DNA of 13,195 nucleotides from JAQGJA01 sp965651535 (GTDB lineage: Bacteria; Pseudomonadota; Alphaproteobacteria; Micavibrionales; SZUA-601), in the NCBI GenBank assembly GCA_965651535.1, contig CBFGSX010000039.1, positions 1 through 13,195 of the forward strand, given 5' to 3'. The stretch's first letter is position 1, and each line of letters begins with the position of its first letter. Positions 1 through 7,397 of this stretch are shown piece by piece. A model generated the notes under the pieces. The model saw only the letters and a program-made list of their open reading frames with translations. It was not told where the DNA came from and searched no databases. The position numbers and the translations under genes are program-made.

Positions 1-312
1 TTCTTCGATCCATTTCTTGAGGTCGGCCTTGGGCAATCCGCCGACGCGCGTCTGTTTCAGCTCGCCGTCCTTGAAGATCATCAGGGTCGGGATGCCGCGC
101 ACGCCGAACTTGGCCGGGGTTTGCGGGTTTTCATCGACATTGATCTTGGCAACGGTGATCGTGTCCGACATTTCACTTGCGACTTCGTCCACCACGGGCA
201 ACAGCATGCGGCACGGGCCGCACCATTCCGCCCAGAAATCCAGCAAGACCGGCTTGGACGATTTGAGAACGTCCGTTTCGAAACTTGCGTCTGTGATGCT
301 GATGCCGGCCAT
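1..312 (-). CDS. trxA: Thioredoxin 1 (3' end cut by window edge)
   Basis: Small cytoplasmic dithiol-disulfide oxidoreductase that passes electrons from thioredoxin reductase to ribonucleotide reductase, methionine sulfoxide reductases and other targets. The 104 codons in the window cover nearly the whole protein (family length about 105-110) and lack only the last residues and stop. The active site WCGPC is seen with cysteines at residues 31 and 34, preceded by the typical LLDFWAEW strand. The cis-proline motif GIPT follows (Pro75), then the GG of the last strand. The ATG at 312 is preceded on the minus strand by AGGAG at 7 bases, which fixes the start. It is divergent from the gene at 393 with an 80-base gap that must hold both promoters. 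In many alphaproteobacteria trxA follows addA, which would lie outside what is shown. Identification is secure. Confidence 0.96.
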   Translation of the reverse strand, partial: MAGISITDASFETDVLKSSKPVLLDFWAEWCGPCRMLLPVVDEVASEMSDTITVAKINVDENPQTPAKFGVRGIPTLMIFKDGELKQTRVGGLPKADLKKWIEE

Positions 313-392
313 TGGAATTCTCCTGATTCTTGATTTTCGGTAATGAAGCGCGTAGATTGCCTCTATCGCTTAAACTAGTCGGGACACACCCC

Positions 393-2675
393 ATGGTCAA
401 GGCACGGGAGAAAAGCATTTCAGCGCCTTTGGGCCGGATTTTCGGCGGCAAGACGCTGTCCCGACGCGATTTTCTGGAACCGCTTCGGATTGCCTCGCCT
501 TCGGACACGCTCGATCCGCTTTTGCTGCCCGTCGGGGCGCGCGTCGCCGTGTTGTCGCCGGATGAGGGCGCGACCGCGCAATTCTATGCGTTGAAAAAGC
601 CCGATTGGCGGTTTTTCTCGTGGCTTTCCGATGCCAAAGCCATGGTGCGCGTGCAAAGCCGCCTGACGGAATTGCCCAATCTGTTCTTCGACCGCGAGCC
701 GGAGGCGGGCGGCGCAGGGCAGGTCGATGCGGTGATCGCGGCAGGCGTCGCGCATCAGGTTTTCAGCCGCGAAAATTACTCCCTGCCCGCTTTGGCGGCG
801 TGGATGAGAAAGATTCTCGCGCATTTACCCGAATACGGGCAGTTGCTGATCCAGGATATTGCCCTGCCCGAAGAGGCCGAGCGTTTCATTTTGCTGGATG
901 TGGCCGAAGCGTCGGCGGCTTCGGGCCTGGAGGTCTTTGCCGAAAAATCCCGCCCGCAATTCCCCAAAGAGCTGCAAGGGTTCTTTATCGAGAAACTGGA
1001 CGCGCCGCGCGCGGGGGTTGCGCGTTACCGCCTGCCGTATCGGGCGGCCGCCGAGTTTTTTCATCGCTGGCGTTTCGGCATTGCGCCGGATGCGCCCTTC
1101 GAGCTGACGACGCTGAGCGCGGAGCAATGGGCGGCTCTGGCTGAAAGCGCGAATGCGCGCGCCGTGTATCGTGCGCCGCACCCGGTGGCGGGCGACGAGG
1201 CCGAGGCGCTGAAAAACATTTTCACTTTTTGGGGCGAGGACGGATCGGCGCTGTCTTTGCCGCCCGCAAGTTTTACTTTGCTGGTGGAAAAACTTCCCGT
1301 GCGCGCGCCCGTGGCTTATTACGAGCGCCGCCCTTCCGCCGCGCCGCCGAAAACCATCGCGCTGTCGACGGTCAGGAAAAAGCAATGGGCCGAGATCGCC
1401 GACAAGACGGATGACGTACTGGTCTGGCGGCTGGACGAGGCGGGGCGTTTGCGCGTCTGGCTGCGTTTCGGCGTGGCGCGCCCCGTCGTCAACACGGTGC
1501 CGCGCGGCACGCCCAATCTCGACGGGCGGCGCTGGGCGGGGTATCTGATCGAGCCGCTGGCTTATCCCGCGACCGAAGGCCGACCGCCTTTCGATCTTGT
1601 TACCGATATGTTGCATGATTTGTTGGGTTTGCCGATCGCAGCCGTCAAAGAAGTGCGCGCCGGGCTGCGCTATTATCCCGCGCCCGACAACGTCGCCCAG
1701 CGCGTGCGCGGCATTTTCGTCAAGGTGAACCAGGCATTGCCGCCTTGCGATGTCATCGAGGACGGGATCAATCAGGGCCGCGTCGTCGAAGTGCTGGCCG
1801 ATGACGTGTTGCGCGCGCTGGGCGCGGGGCTGATCGGCGACGGCAAGCTGGAAATTCTCATCGGGAAATTGCTGCATGATCTGGGGCTGAAATCGTCGGA
1901 AAGCGGCGGATTTTTGAACCGCGCCGATCTGGCGCCGTTTTTGGAAAAAACCAAGGAGCCGCCGCGCCGCGAAAACCCCCAATTGAAGGATGCCGCGGCA
2001 TTCGAGGATCATCTTGCGGACAAGGCGGGCAGTTTGCGCGCCGTGCGCTCGACTTTCGTCGCCGATCACGTCACCGCCTCGGGGCGCGGGGCGCTGCAAA
2101 TCGCCGAGCATGATTTCCTGATGCATGAAGGTCTGTCTGCGAATATCGCGGTGTGCGTGCCATTGATGCGCAATATGGCGGGGCAGTTCCTGATCGGGAC
2201 GCAGCCCCGGCAATTCGACGTGCCGCAACGCATGGGCGACACTGCTGCGCTTGCCGCGCTGCTGAGTTTCCGTTTGCCGTTTTCGGTCAAGACTCTGGAC
2301 GATGCGCGCGAATTTCTGGCGGAAAAACTGGATCTGCCGCCCGATCATATCGCCGTGATGGGGCCGTCTTTTTTCGTCAATCCCGTTTTGTCGCCCGAGC
2401 GCGCCTGGCCGTTTATCGTGCGCGCGAACGAGAAAATCCACGATCTGGTGCAATGGTATCGTCCGAAAAGCCTGTTGCCGCGCCTGCTCGAGCCGCCGGT
2501 CGAAAAAACGGCGGCCTATGTCGAGTTCGCCGCGGCGCGCGCCTTGGGCGAGTGGGCGGCGGGTTTCACGCCCGAAGTGACGCAGAATCTGGTGCGTCAG
2601 CAAGCCGCCAAGGCGCGCAATAATAATATGCCCGCGCCTGTCGCGTCGAAGAAACCCGTCCCCGAGGTCACATGA
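393..2675 (+). CDS. Methyltransferase-like / tandem Nudix-like fusion protein, function unknown
   Basis: About 760 residues, no signal peptide or membrane segment seen. Three parts can be made out. Residues about 48-230 look like a class I methyltransferase whose nucleotide-binding loop is not recognisable; the clearest piece is DAVIAAGVAHQV followed by a helix and the strand QLLIQDI. Residues about 365-446 look like a Nudix fold without an intact Nudix box: RGTPNLDGRRWAGYLIEPL, a helix, then AGLRYYPAPDN and a strand, as in ADP-sugar pyrophosphatases. Residues about 579-681 repeat that pattern (helix, LDLP, MGPSFFVNPVLSPERAWPF). I recall related rhodospirillal proteins with the same order, but from memory only. 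The open frame extends upstream to a TTG at 330, but that lies against trxA and lacks a ribosome site, so the ATG at 393 is preferred; it also has no good Shine-Dalgarno. The stop overlaps the next start (ATGA), so the two are probably coupled. Coding is certain, function is not. Confidence 0.75.
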   Translation: MVKAREKSISAPLGRIFGGKTLSRRDFLEPLRIASPSDTLDPLLLPVGARVAVLSPDEGATAQFYALKKPDWRFFSWLSDAKAMVRVQSRLTELPNLFFDREPEAGGAGQVDAVIAAGVAHQVFSRENYSLPALAAWMRKILAHLPEYGQLLIQDIALPEEAERFILLDVAEASAASGLEVFAEKSRPQFPKELQGFFIEKLDAPRAGVARYRLPYRAAAEFFHRWRFGIAPDAPFELTTLSAEQWAALAESANARAVYRAPHPVAGDEAEALKNIFTFWGEDGSALSLPPASFTLLVEKLPVRAPVAYYERRPSAAPPKTIALSTVRKKQWAEIADKTDDVLVWRLDEAGRLRVWLRFGVARPVVNTVPRGTPNLDGRRWAGYLIEPLAYPATEGRPPFDLVTDMLHDLLGLPIAAVKEVRAGLRYYPAPDNVAQRVRGIFVKVNQALPPCDVIEDGINQGRVVEVLADDVLRALGAGLIGDGKLEILIGKLLHDLGLKSSESGGFLNRADLAPFLEKTKEPPRRENPQLKDAAAFEDHLADKAGSLRAVRSTFVADHVTASGRGALQIAEHDFLMHEGLSANIAVCVPLMRNMAGQFLIGTQPRQFDVPQRMGDTAALAALLSFRLPFSVKTLDDAREFLAEKLDLPPDHIAVMGPSFFVNPVLSPERAWPFIVRANEKIHDLVQWYRPKSLLPRLLEPPVEKTAAYVEFAAARALGEWAAGFTPEVTQNLVRQQAAKARNNNMPAPVASKKPVPEVT

Positions 2676-3505
2676 GCGCGATCTTCGACGACAAGGCGGT
2701 GCGCGCGCATCTGTCCCGCGCCGCACGGATAAAAGACGCGCCGGATTTTCTGTGGCAACATCTGGGCCGCGCGCTCGGCGACCGCCTGCGCGATATCCGC
2801 CGCGATTTCGCCGAAGCGTTGGAGATCTCGCCGCGCGATAGTGTTTCCTCGCCGAAGATAAAAAACAAAACGCATCTTGCAGCCGTGCCGCAATCCGTTT
2901 GGCCGCTTGAGGAAAATTCCCTTGATGCGCTTCTCAGCCTCGGGCATCTGCATTGGGAGAACGATCCCGTGGGCAGTTTGATTCAGTTTAACCGCGCGCT
3001 AAGGCCCGACGGGTTGTTCCTCGGCGCGCTGTTCGGCGGCGAGAGCCTGTTCGAGCTGCGCGAGGTCATTGCCGAAGCCGAAATGGAATTGCTGGGCGGG
3101 GTCAGTCCGCGCGTCTCGCCTTTTTCGCTGTTGCCGGATATGGCGGCGCTGATGCAGCGCGCGCAATTCGCGCTGCCGGTGGTCGATAGCGAAAAAATTT
3201 CCGTGACCTATGGCGATCTGGCGGCGCTGATCGCCGATCTGCGCGGCATGGGCCAGACCCACGCCGCCGCCAAGCGCGACAGGCGCATTGTGCCGCGGGG
3301 TTTTTGGCCGCTTGTCGAAAAAATTTACCGCGACCGCTTTGCGGAAAACGGTCGCCTGCGCGCAACGGTCGAGATTTTCTATCTGACGGGATGGCGTGCC
3401 GACGCGTCCCAGCCCAAGCCGCTCAAGCCGGGCAGTGCGACGGCGCGTTTGTCGGATGCGCTGGGGGCCGTTGAGATTGGTTCCGGGGATTTTGCGAAGA
3501 ATTGA
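2672..3505 (+). CDS. NDUFAF5-like SAM-dependent methyltransferase family protein
   Basis: A 277-residue protein of the alphaproteobacterial family related to BioC and to the mitochondrial complex I assembly factor NDUFAF5 (an arginine hydroxylase in humans). Family marks seen: N-terminal FDDKAVRAHLSRAA with a following DFLWQHLGRALGDRLRDI helix; LGHLHWENDPVGSLIQFNRALRPDGLFLGALFGG (residues 90-123, post-I motifs); SLFELREVIAEAE; and the C-terminal LTGWRAD followed by QPKPLKPGSATARLSDALG, which is very typical. The glycine-rich SAM-binding loop expected after the first strand (about residues 50-60) is replaced by EALEISPRDSVSSP, and some of the following Rossmann segment is short, so SAM binding is doubtful. 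Start overlaps the upstream stop by 4 bases (ATGA), implying translational coupling with the 760-residue protein. A respiratory-chain assembly role is family inference only. Confidence 0.85.
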   Translation: MSAIFDDKAVRAHLSRAARIKDAPDFLWQHLGRALGDRLRDIRRDFAEALEISPRDSVSSPKIKNKTHLAAVPQSVWPLEENSLDALLSLGHLHWENDPVGSLIQFNRALRPDGLFLGALFGGESLFELREVIAEAEMELLGGVSPRVSPFSLLPDMAALMQRAQFALPVVDSEKISVTYGDLAALIADLRGMGQTHAAAKRDRRIVPRGFWPLVEKIYRDRFAENGRLRATVEIFYLTGWRADASQPKPLKPGSATARLSDALGAVEIGSGDFAKN

Positions 3506-3514
3506 CATGAGATT

Positions 3515-3582
3515 GTCATCCCGTCGAAGGACGGGATCCATCGTGCAACAAGACAATGGACTCTGGCCTTCGCCGGAGTGAC
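3515..3582 (+). repeat. GNRA-hairpin palindromic intergenic element, copy A (divergent)
   Basis: About 68 bases bounded by GTCAT and a GTGAC end. Left arm hairpin CCCGTC-GAAG-GACGGG, followed by GATCCA; right arm GGC-CTTC-GCC flanked by pairing bases. It lies between the convergent ends of the methyltransferase gene and the LysM L,D-transpeptidase gene. Same family as copies B and C but more diverged. It could act as a two-way terminator or mRNA 3'-end stabiliser; there is no T-run directly after the stems. Confidence 0.8.
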
Positions 3583-3604
3583 GGTTTGTAAAAGATCCGA
3601 GATT

Positions 3605-4564
3605 TTATTTTTTGCCCGCGATTTTGTCCAAAGGTTCGTCATCGGGTTTGCCGTCGGTGATCTGCACGGGGATTCCGGTGCGCTCGATCAGCGCGGTGCG
3701 CACGATCTCCCAGTTCACGCGCGCGGCCTGTTTGCCGGCCTTGCGGCGGATATCGGCCAGCGCGCCGTTGGGCACGTCGATGGTGATCTGGCGGTTCTGG
3801 TATTCCAGCTCGTCCACCTGAATATTGTTCGGCTCGGCCTCGAGGTAAAGCTCGCCGTCGATCCACGCCATCTTGATCGGCTGATGCACCGAAGTCACTT
3901 TGGCGCCGACCGGCACGTTTTTATAAAGCCATTCGATATGGTCCTCATACATACGGATACAGCCCGAGCTGGCGCGGCGGCCGATGGCTTTGGGCTTGTT
4001 GGTGCCGTGAATCAGATAGCTGGGCCAGCCCAGATAAAGCGCATAAGCGCCAAGCGGATTGTCGGGGCCGGGCTTGACCTCGGCGGGAAGCTCGGGGTCT
4101 TCGAGGCGCATGCGCGGCGTCGGACGCCAGACGGGACTTTTCGCCTTGCGCGTGATCGTCGTCGTGCCCTTGGGCGTGTGCAATCCTTCACGCCCGATGC
4201 CGATGGGAAAAGTTTTCGGTTTCGATCCGTCGGGCGGGTAATAATAAAGCCGCAATTCCGCCGTGTTGAGGACAAGGCCTTCGCGCGCCGTGTCGGGCAG
4301 GATGTGCCATTCGGGCAGTTTCAGCTTTGTGCCCGCGCGCGGCAGCCACGGATCGACCGCAGGGTTGGCGGCCAGTAATTGCGCGTAACCGACGCCGTGT
4401 TTTTGTGCGATGTCCATCAGGCGCTCGTCTTTTTCGACCGTCACGGTCTCGAGCTTGCCGATGGCATTGCCGTCGAATTTTTTTGCCGCCGCCGGAAAAG
4501 CCGCAAGCAGCAGAACGGCAACGAGCGCTTGTATTTTTACGGCGATACGATAGGTTACGGGCAT
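3605..4564 (-). CDS. Periplasmic L,D-transpeptidase with LysM domain (ErfK/YbiS type)
   Basis: A 319-residue exported enzyme expected to form 3-3 peptidoglycan crosslinks or attach proteins to the murein. Signal peptide: residues 1-27, with a hydrophobic run IQALVAVLLLAAF and an AAA-KK cleavage site. LysM domain at about 39-87, VTVEKDERLMDIAQKHGVGY then LLAANPAVDPWLPRAGTKL, a pattern shared with E. coli YbiS. YkuD catalytic domain about 98-228 with HGTNKP (His186) and SSGCIRM (catalytic Cys202). A C-terminal extension of roughly 90 residues (230-319) is longer than I expect and has no motif I know. The open frame runs up to 4711, but the ATG at 4564 gives the clean signal peptide; a GAGG lies 12 bases before it, rather far. 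That start codon overlaps the start codon of the divergent L,D-transpeptidase. Confidence 0.93.
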   Translation of the reverse strand: MPVTYRIAVKIQALVAVLLLAAFPAAAKKFDGNAIGKLETVTVEKDERLMDIAQKHGVGYAQLLAANPAVDPWLPRAGTKLKLPEWHILPDTAREGLVLNTAELRLYYYPPDGSKPKTFPIGIGREGLHTPKGTTTITRKAKSPVWRPTPRMRLEDPELPAEVKPGPDNPLGAYALYLGWPSYLIHGTNKPKAIGRRASSGCIRMYEDHIEWLYKNVPVGAKVTSVHQPIKMAWIDGELYLEAEPNNIQVDELEYQNRQITIDVPNGALADIRRKAGKQAARVNWEIVRTALIERTGIPVQITDGKPDDEPLDKIAGKK

Positions 4565-5114
4565 GATGCGAAAATTCCTCGGGGCGTTTCTTATATGTGG
4601 CATGATTGCCGCCGCCTGTCCAGCGTTTGCCGAACGCAAGCCCGATACGCGCGCTCTGCGGCAACAGGCTTTTGCGGGCCGCGCCGCCGTCAAGGCCGAC
4701 CAGATCGTCATCTATAAGGGTAAGCGCCAAATGTATCTGATGCGCGATGGGCGCATCCTGCGCAAATACCGCGTGGCCTTGGGTAAAAACCCCGTCGGCC
4801 ACAAGATCGAGTCCGGTGACAACCGCACGCCCGAAGGCAAATACCGTATCGACATGAAAAACCCCAACAGCGCCTATTTTTTGAGTATCCGCATTTCCTA
4901 TCCCGATGCGTCGGATGCGCAGGTCGCCGATGCGCTCGATACCCAGCCCGGCGACTGGATCATGATTCACGGCCTGCCCAACGATCGCACCGCCGCGCAG
5001 GTCGGCCACCCGGACAAGGATTGGACGAATGGCTGCATCGCCGTGACCGACGAGGAAATGGTCGAGATCTGGCAGATGGTCGACAAGGGCGTGCGGATTT
5101 CCATCTGGCCGTAG
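4563..5114 (+). CDS. Periplasmic L,D-transpeptidase (YkuD domain, YafK-like)
   Basis: A 183-residue exported protein with a signal peptide (residues 1-23, MMRKFLGAFLICGMIAAA then AFA cleavage) and one YkuD domain. The domain starts with ADQIVIYKGKRQMYLM and shows TPEGKYRI, IHGLPN (His136) and TNGCIAVTDEEM (catalytic Cys158). There is no LysM domain, unlike its divergent neighbour. Of the two in-frame ATGs at 4563 and 4566, the first is kept; AGG 8 bases upstream is a weak ribosome site. The insert between His and Cys resembles the YafK subgroup, which in E. coli (DpaA) removes Lpp from peptidoglycan, so hydrolase rather than crosslinking activity is possible. Both catalytic residues are present, so it is probably active. 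It ends 116 bases before the convergent end of hemY. Confidence 0.92.
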   Translation: MMRKFLGAFLICGMIAAACPAFAERKPDTRALRQQAFAGRAAVKADQIVIYKGKRQMYLMRDGRILRKYRVALGKNPVGHKIESGDNRTPEGKYRIDMKNPNSAYFLSIRISYPDASDAQVADALDTQPGDWIMIHGLPNDRTAAQVGHPDKDWTNGCIAVTDEEMVEIWQMVDKGVRISIWP

Positions 5115-5136
5115 GTTTTTTAACTGCAAAATTTTA

Positions 5137-5213
5137 TCATCCCCGTGAAAACGGGGATCCAGTGGCGCTGAATCCGAATTTTGACTGGATTCCCGCTTTC
5201 GCGGGAAGGACGA
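5137..5213 (+). repeat. GNRA-hairpin palindromic intergenic element, copy B
   Basis: A 77-base element made of two arms facing each other. Left arm CCCCGT-GAAA-ACGGGG then GGATCCAGT; right arm ACTGGATTCCCGC-TTTC-GCGGGA. The arms are also complementary to each other through GGATCCAGT/ACTGGATTC, so the whole can fold as a long cruciform. It sits between the convergent ends of the YafK-like L,D-transpeptidase and hemY. The family is widespread in alphaproteobacterial genomes. Confidence 0.85.
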
Positions 5214-5229
5214 TTTTGGGAACTGCGCG

Positions 5230-6558
5230 TTATGCCGCGGGCAAAAGCGCCGCGCTGGGGGCGAGGGCGGCGGGCTGTTCCCAGCGGATCGTGTTGAAAT
5301 CCAGTTGATGGTTGAGCGGCGCCCAGGTGTCGAAGCGCATTTGCGTCACCGTGCAAAGCCATTGTTTTTCCGCTTCGGCCTCGGCGGCTTTTTCCAGCCA
5401 GCTTTGAATCTTTTTGGCGTCGTTGCTGTCGCCGCGCTCGATCTCGGCCATCAGGCGATAGGCGGCGCGATCGGGGCGATAGGCGATGGCGCGTTCGCCA
5501 TGCTGGCGGGCGACGCCCCACAGCATGGATTTATAGGATGCTTCGGCCATGGCAAAGGCGGCCTCGTAGCAATCGGGATTGGCGCCGACCAGTTTTTCCA
5601 CGCGATCCATCGCGCCGTTGTCGCGCTCGCCCGCCGAAACAGCATTCCACGCCCGCACCAGATCGGGATGCGGCGCAGCCTCCCATGCTTCGGTCAATGT
5701 TTTCTGGGCGCGGCGGCGATAGCCCTTTTTGTGCCACAATTCCGCCGTGCGCAAAGCCGCAGGCGTCCAGTCGCTCTGGCGTTTCCGCGCGTCGCGCGCG
5801 CAGTCCAAAGCCGCCTCGAGATCGCCCTTGTCGCGCAGCTCGTCCGATTGCGCCAGCAAGGCCGCCGCCAGATCCTTTTGCCAGCGCACGGCTTCGGCGG
5901 ATTTCAGATTGACGGATTTGCGCAAAATTTTCTCGACCTGCACCCAGTTGCGAAAGCGCGCCTCGAGCTGCACGTTCGTGTCGATGATCCACGGCTGGTC
6001 GTTTTGCTGCGCATAGGCAAGGCGCACAAGACGCAGCGCCTCGGTGCGATCCTGACGCTGTAGCGCGCGGTTGACCTGACCGCGCAATCCGAAAACCTGC
6101 CCGTCGGGATGCTGCGCCAGTTTCGCCAGATGCGTGTCGGCGGCGATCTCGTCGTGGTTGAGCTGCGCCGCCTGCGCCGCCAGCAGATGCGCCATGGCGA
6201 CATCGGGCAAAAGCGCAAGAGCTTTTTTCGATTGCTTGGCCGCCGTTGCCGCATCGCCCGAAGCGATGGCCAGCAGCCCCTTGTTGACGGCGTGATAGCC
6301 CAGCTCCATCATTTTGATCTGACGCTGTTTGCGCCACAGTTTCGGCCAGCCCAAAAGCGTGCGCCAGCCGTGATAGAAAACGCCGAAGACGAGCGCGGCG
6401 GAAAACACGACCAGGGCCGCGAAACCGACGCTGGTTTCCACCGTCATGCCCTGCCACTCGATTTCGACCGTGCCGGGATGCAGCAAAAACCACGCGACCG
6501 CCGCCGCGACGAGCGCGATCTTCACAAGCCAGAACAGGATGGAAAAAAAGCGGCGCAT
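5230..6558 (-). CDS. hemY: HemY-family inner-membrane TPR protein
   Basis: A 442-residue protein of the proteobacterial HemY family (tetrapyrrole-associated, not the Gram-positive HemY oxidase). Two N-terminal membrane segments are seen at about residues 5-25 and 44-62, separated by the short HPGTVEIEWQGM loop typical of the family. Then comes a long helical TPR region (about 80-395) with paired helices such as GLLAIASGDAATAAKQSKKALALLP. The family's C-terminal cysteine motif is degenerate here: WLCTV then TWAPLNHQLDFNTIRWEQP keeps the tryptophans but only one cysteine. The start is the ATG at 6558; a TTG at 6561 directly before it is less likely. The ATG overlaps the upstream stop as TGATG, so it is coupled to the mitofilin-like gene. 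The molecular role of HemY in this class is unsettled; association with heme synthesis rests on gene order. Confidence 0.9.
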   Translation of the reverse strand: MRRFFSILFWLVKIALVAAAVAWFLLHPGTVEIEWQGMTVETSVGFAALVVFSAALVFGVFYHGWRTLLGWPKLWRKQRQIKMMELGYHAVNKGLLAIASGDAATAAKQSKKALALLPDVAMAHLLAAQAAQLNHDEIAADTHLAKLAQHPDGQVFGLRGQVNRALQRQDRTEALRLVRLAYAQQNDQPWIIDTNVQLEARFRNWVQVEKILRKSVNLKSAEAVRWQKDLAAALLAQSDELRDKGDLEAALDCARDARKRQSDWTPAALRTAELWHKKGYRRRAQKTLTEAWEAAPHPDLVRAWNAVSAGERDNGAMDRVEKLVGANPDCYEAAFAMAEASYKSMLWGVARQHGERAIAYRPDRAAYRLMAEIERGDSNDAKKIQSWLEKAAEAEAEKQWLCTVTQMRFDTWAPLNHQLDFNTIRWEQPAALAPSAALLPAA

Positions 6559-7397
6559 CAATAGAGCGATCCTTGCGAGGAGGCGCCGAGCGATTTCGTC
6601 ACCGTGACGATCAGATCGCGCACCAGTTTTTCGGCGCGGATGCGGTTCTCGATTTTTTGCACCAGCGATTGCAGCGCGGGGGTGGAGGGAAACTGTACCA
6701 GCGTGTCGCGCACAATCGGCAGGTCGCGCGATTGCAGCGAGCGTTCAAGCGACGCGAAAACGCTGTCCTGCGTCGCCTGATGTGTCGGGCGCACGCGCAC
6801 GAATTTGCCCAAGAGCGCCTTGCCGCGCTCGGCCCATGAAAGATCCTGCGCGGGCGGCGTTTGCGGGGTTTGCGGTTTCAGCGCGGCCAGGTCGCGGCGC
6901 AGCTCGTCATAGGACGGGATACCGCCTTGCGCCAGCGTCGACAATTCCGCCAGCAAAGATTGGGCGTCGCCTTGCGTGACGGCGGATTTGAGCGTCTCGA
7001 TCCCGTCGGACAAGGGCAGATCGTGATCGAGGGCAAGGCCAAGCTGCGTCAGGCCCAACAGGACGGGGCCGATATTGGCCTGCGCCTCGGCGGTTTGGAC
7101 TTCGGCGATTTTCTCGCGGAGCGCGGCCAGCTCGGCCTCGACGGCGGCATTGTCGGAAACCGGCGCGGCGCTTTCGAGTTTTTTCTCGAGCTGGTCGATA
7201 CGCTGCTGGACGCGCGCGACGCTTTCGCTGGTGGCGACGGCGGTGATCGCGGGGGCGGGTGTTTTTTCAAAGAACGTATCGCCGACGAATAAAACGGCCA
7301 GCCCGCCGATCGCGCCGAAGAACAGCGACGTCGTGACAAGCCCGCTGAGGAGCCAGCGCGAGGCGGTGAAAACGCGGGGCGGTTGTTCTTCCGTCAT
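6558..7397 (-). CDS. Mitofilin-like (alpha-Mic60/COG4223) inner-membrane protein
   Basis: A 279-residue protein with one N-terminal membrane anchor at about residues 15-39 (WLLSGLVTTSLFFGAIGGLA), a coiled coil at about 58-108 (RVQQRIDQLEKKLE onwards), and a helical C-terminal region ending VRDLIVTVTKSLGASSQGSLY. This order and the position between hemD and hemY match the alphaproteobacterial mitofilin family, related to Mic60, which shapes mitochondrial cristae; in bacteria a membrane-curvature and outer-membrane contact role has been proposed. At 279 residues it is shorter than many members (often above 350), mainly because the linker and coiled coil are short. The open frame runs to 7475 but the ATG at 7397 overlaps the hemD stop (ATGA), so that start is chosen. 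Fold assignment is from layout and context more than from strict motifs. Confidence 0.8.
   Translation of the reverse strand: MTEEQPPRVFTASRWLLSGLVTTSLFFGAIGGLAVLFVGDTFFEKTPAPAITAVATSESVARVQQRIDQLEKKLESAAPVSDNAAVEAELAALREKIAEVQTAEAQANIGPVLLGLTQLGLALDHDLPLSDGIETLKSAVTQGDAQSLLAELSTLAQGGIPSYDELRRDLAALKPQTPQTPPAQDLSWAERGKALLGKFVRVRPTHQATQDSVFASLERSLQSRDLPIVRDTLVQFPSTPALQSLVQKIENRIRAEKLVRDLIVTVTKSLGASSQGSLY

Noticed and set aside
330..392. TTG start 21 codons upstream for the first plus-strand gene
   Set aside because: No ribosome site, and it would leave only 17 bases between two divergent start codons; the ATG at 393 is more plausible.
825..2726. 633-codon open frame on the minus strand
   Set aside because: Antisense shadow of the methyltransferase/Nudix-like gene. 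It is rich in Arg/Gln/His with no domain, as expected from GC-rich codons read backwards.
3578..4378. 266-codon plus-strand frame
   Set aside because: Antisense to the LysM L,D-transpeptidase, which has a full catalytic domain and signal peptide; the plus-strand product has no recognisable features.
4188..5129. 313-codon minus-strand frame
   Set aside because: Overlaps both L,D-transpeptidases in the wrong frame; low-complexity shadow translation.
5715..5745. TGGCAC with GG-N10-GC on the minus strand inside hemY
   Set aside because: The -12 box reads GGGC instead of TTGC and no gene starts downstream.
5531..6493. 320-codon minus-strand frame in a second phase of hemY
   Set aside because: Arg/Gly-rich shadow of hemY; the hemY frame has the expected membrane segments and TPR helices.
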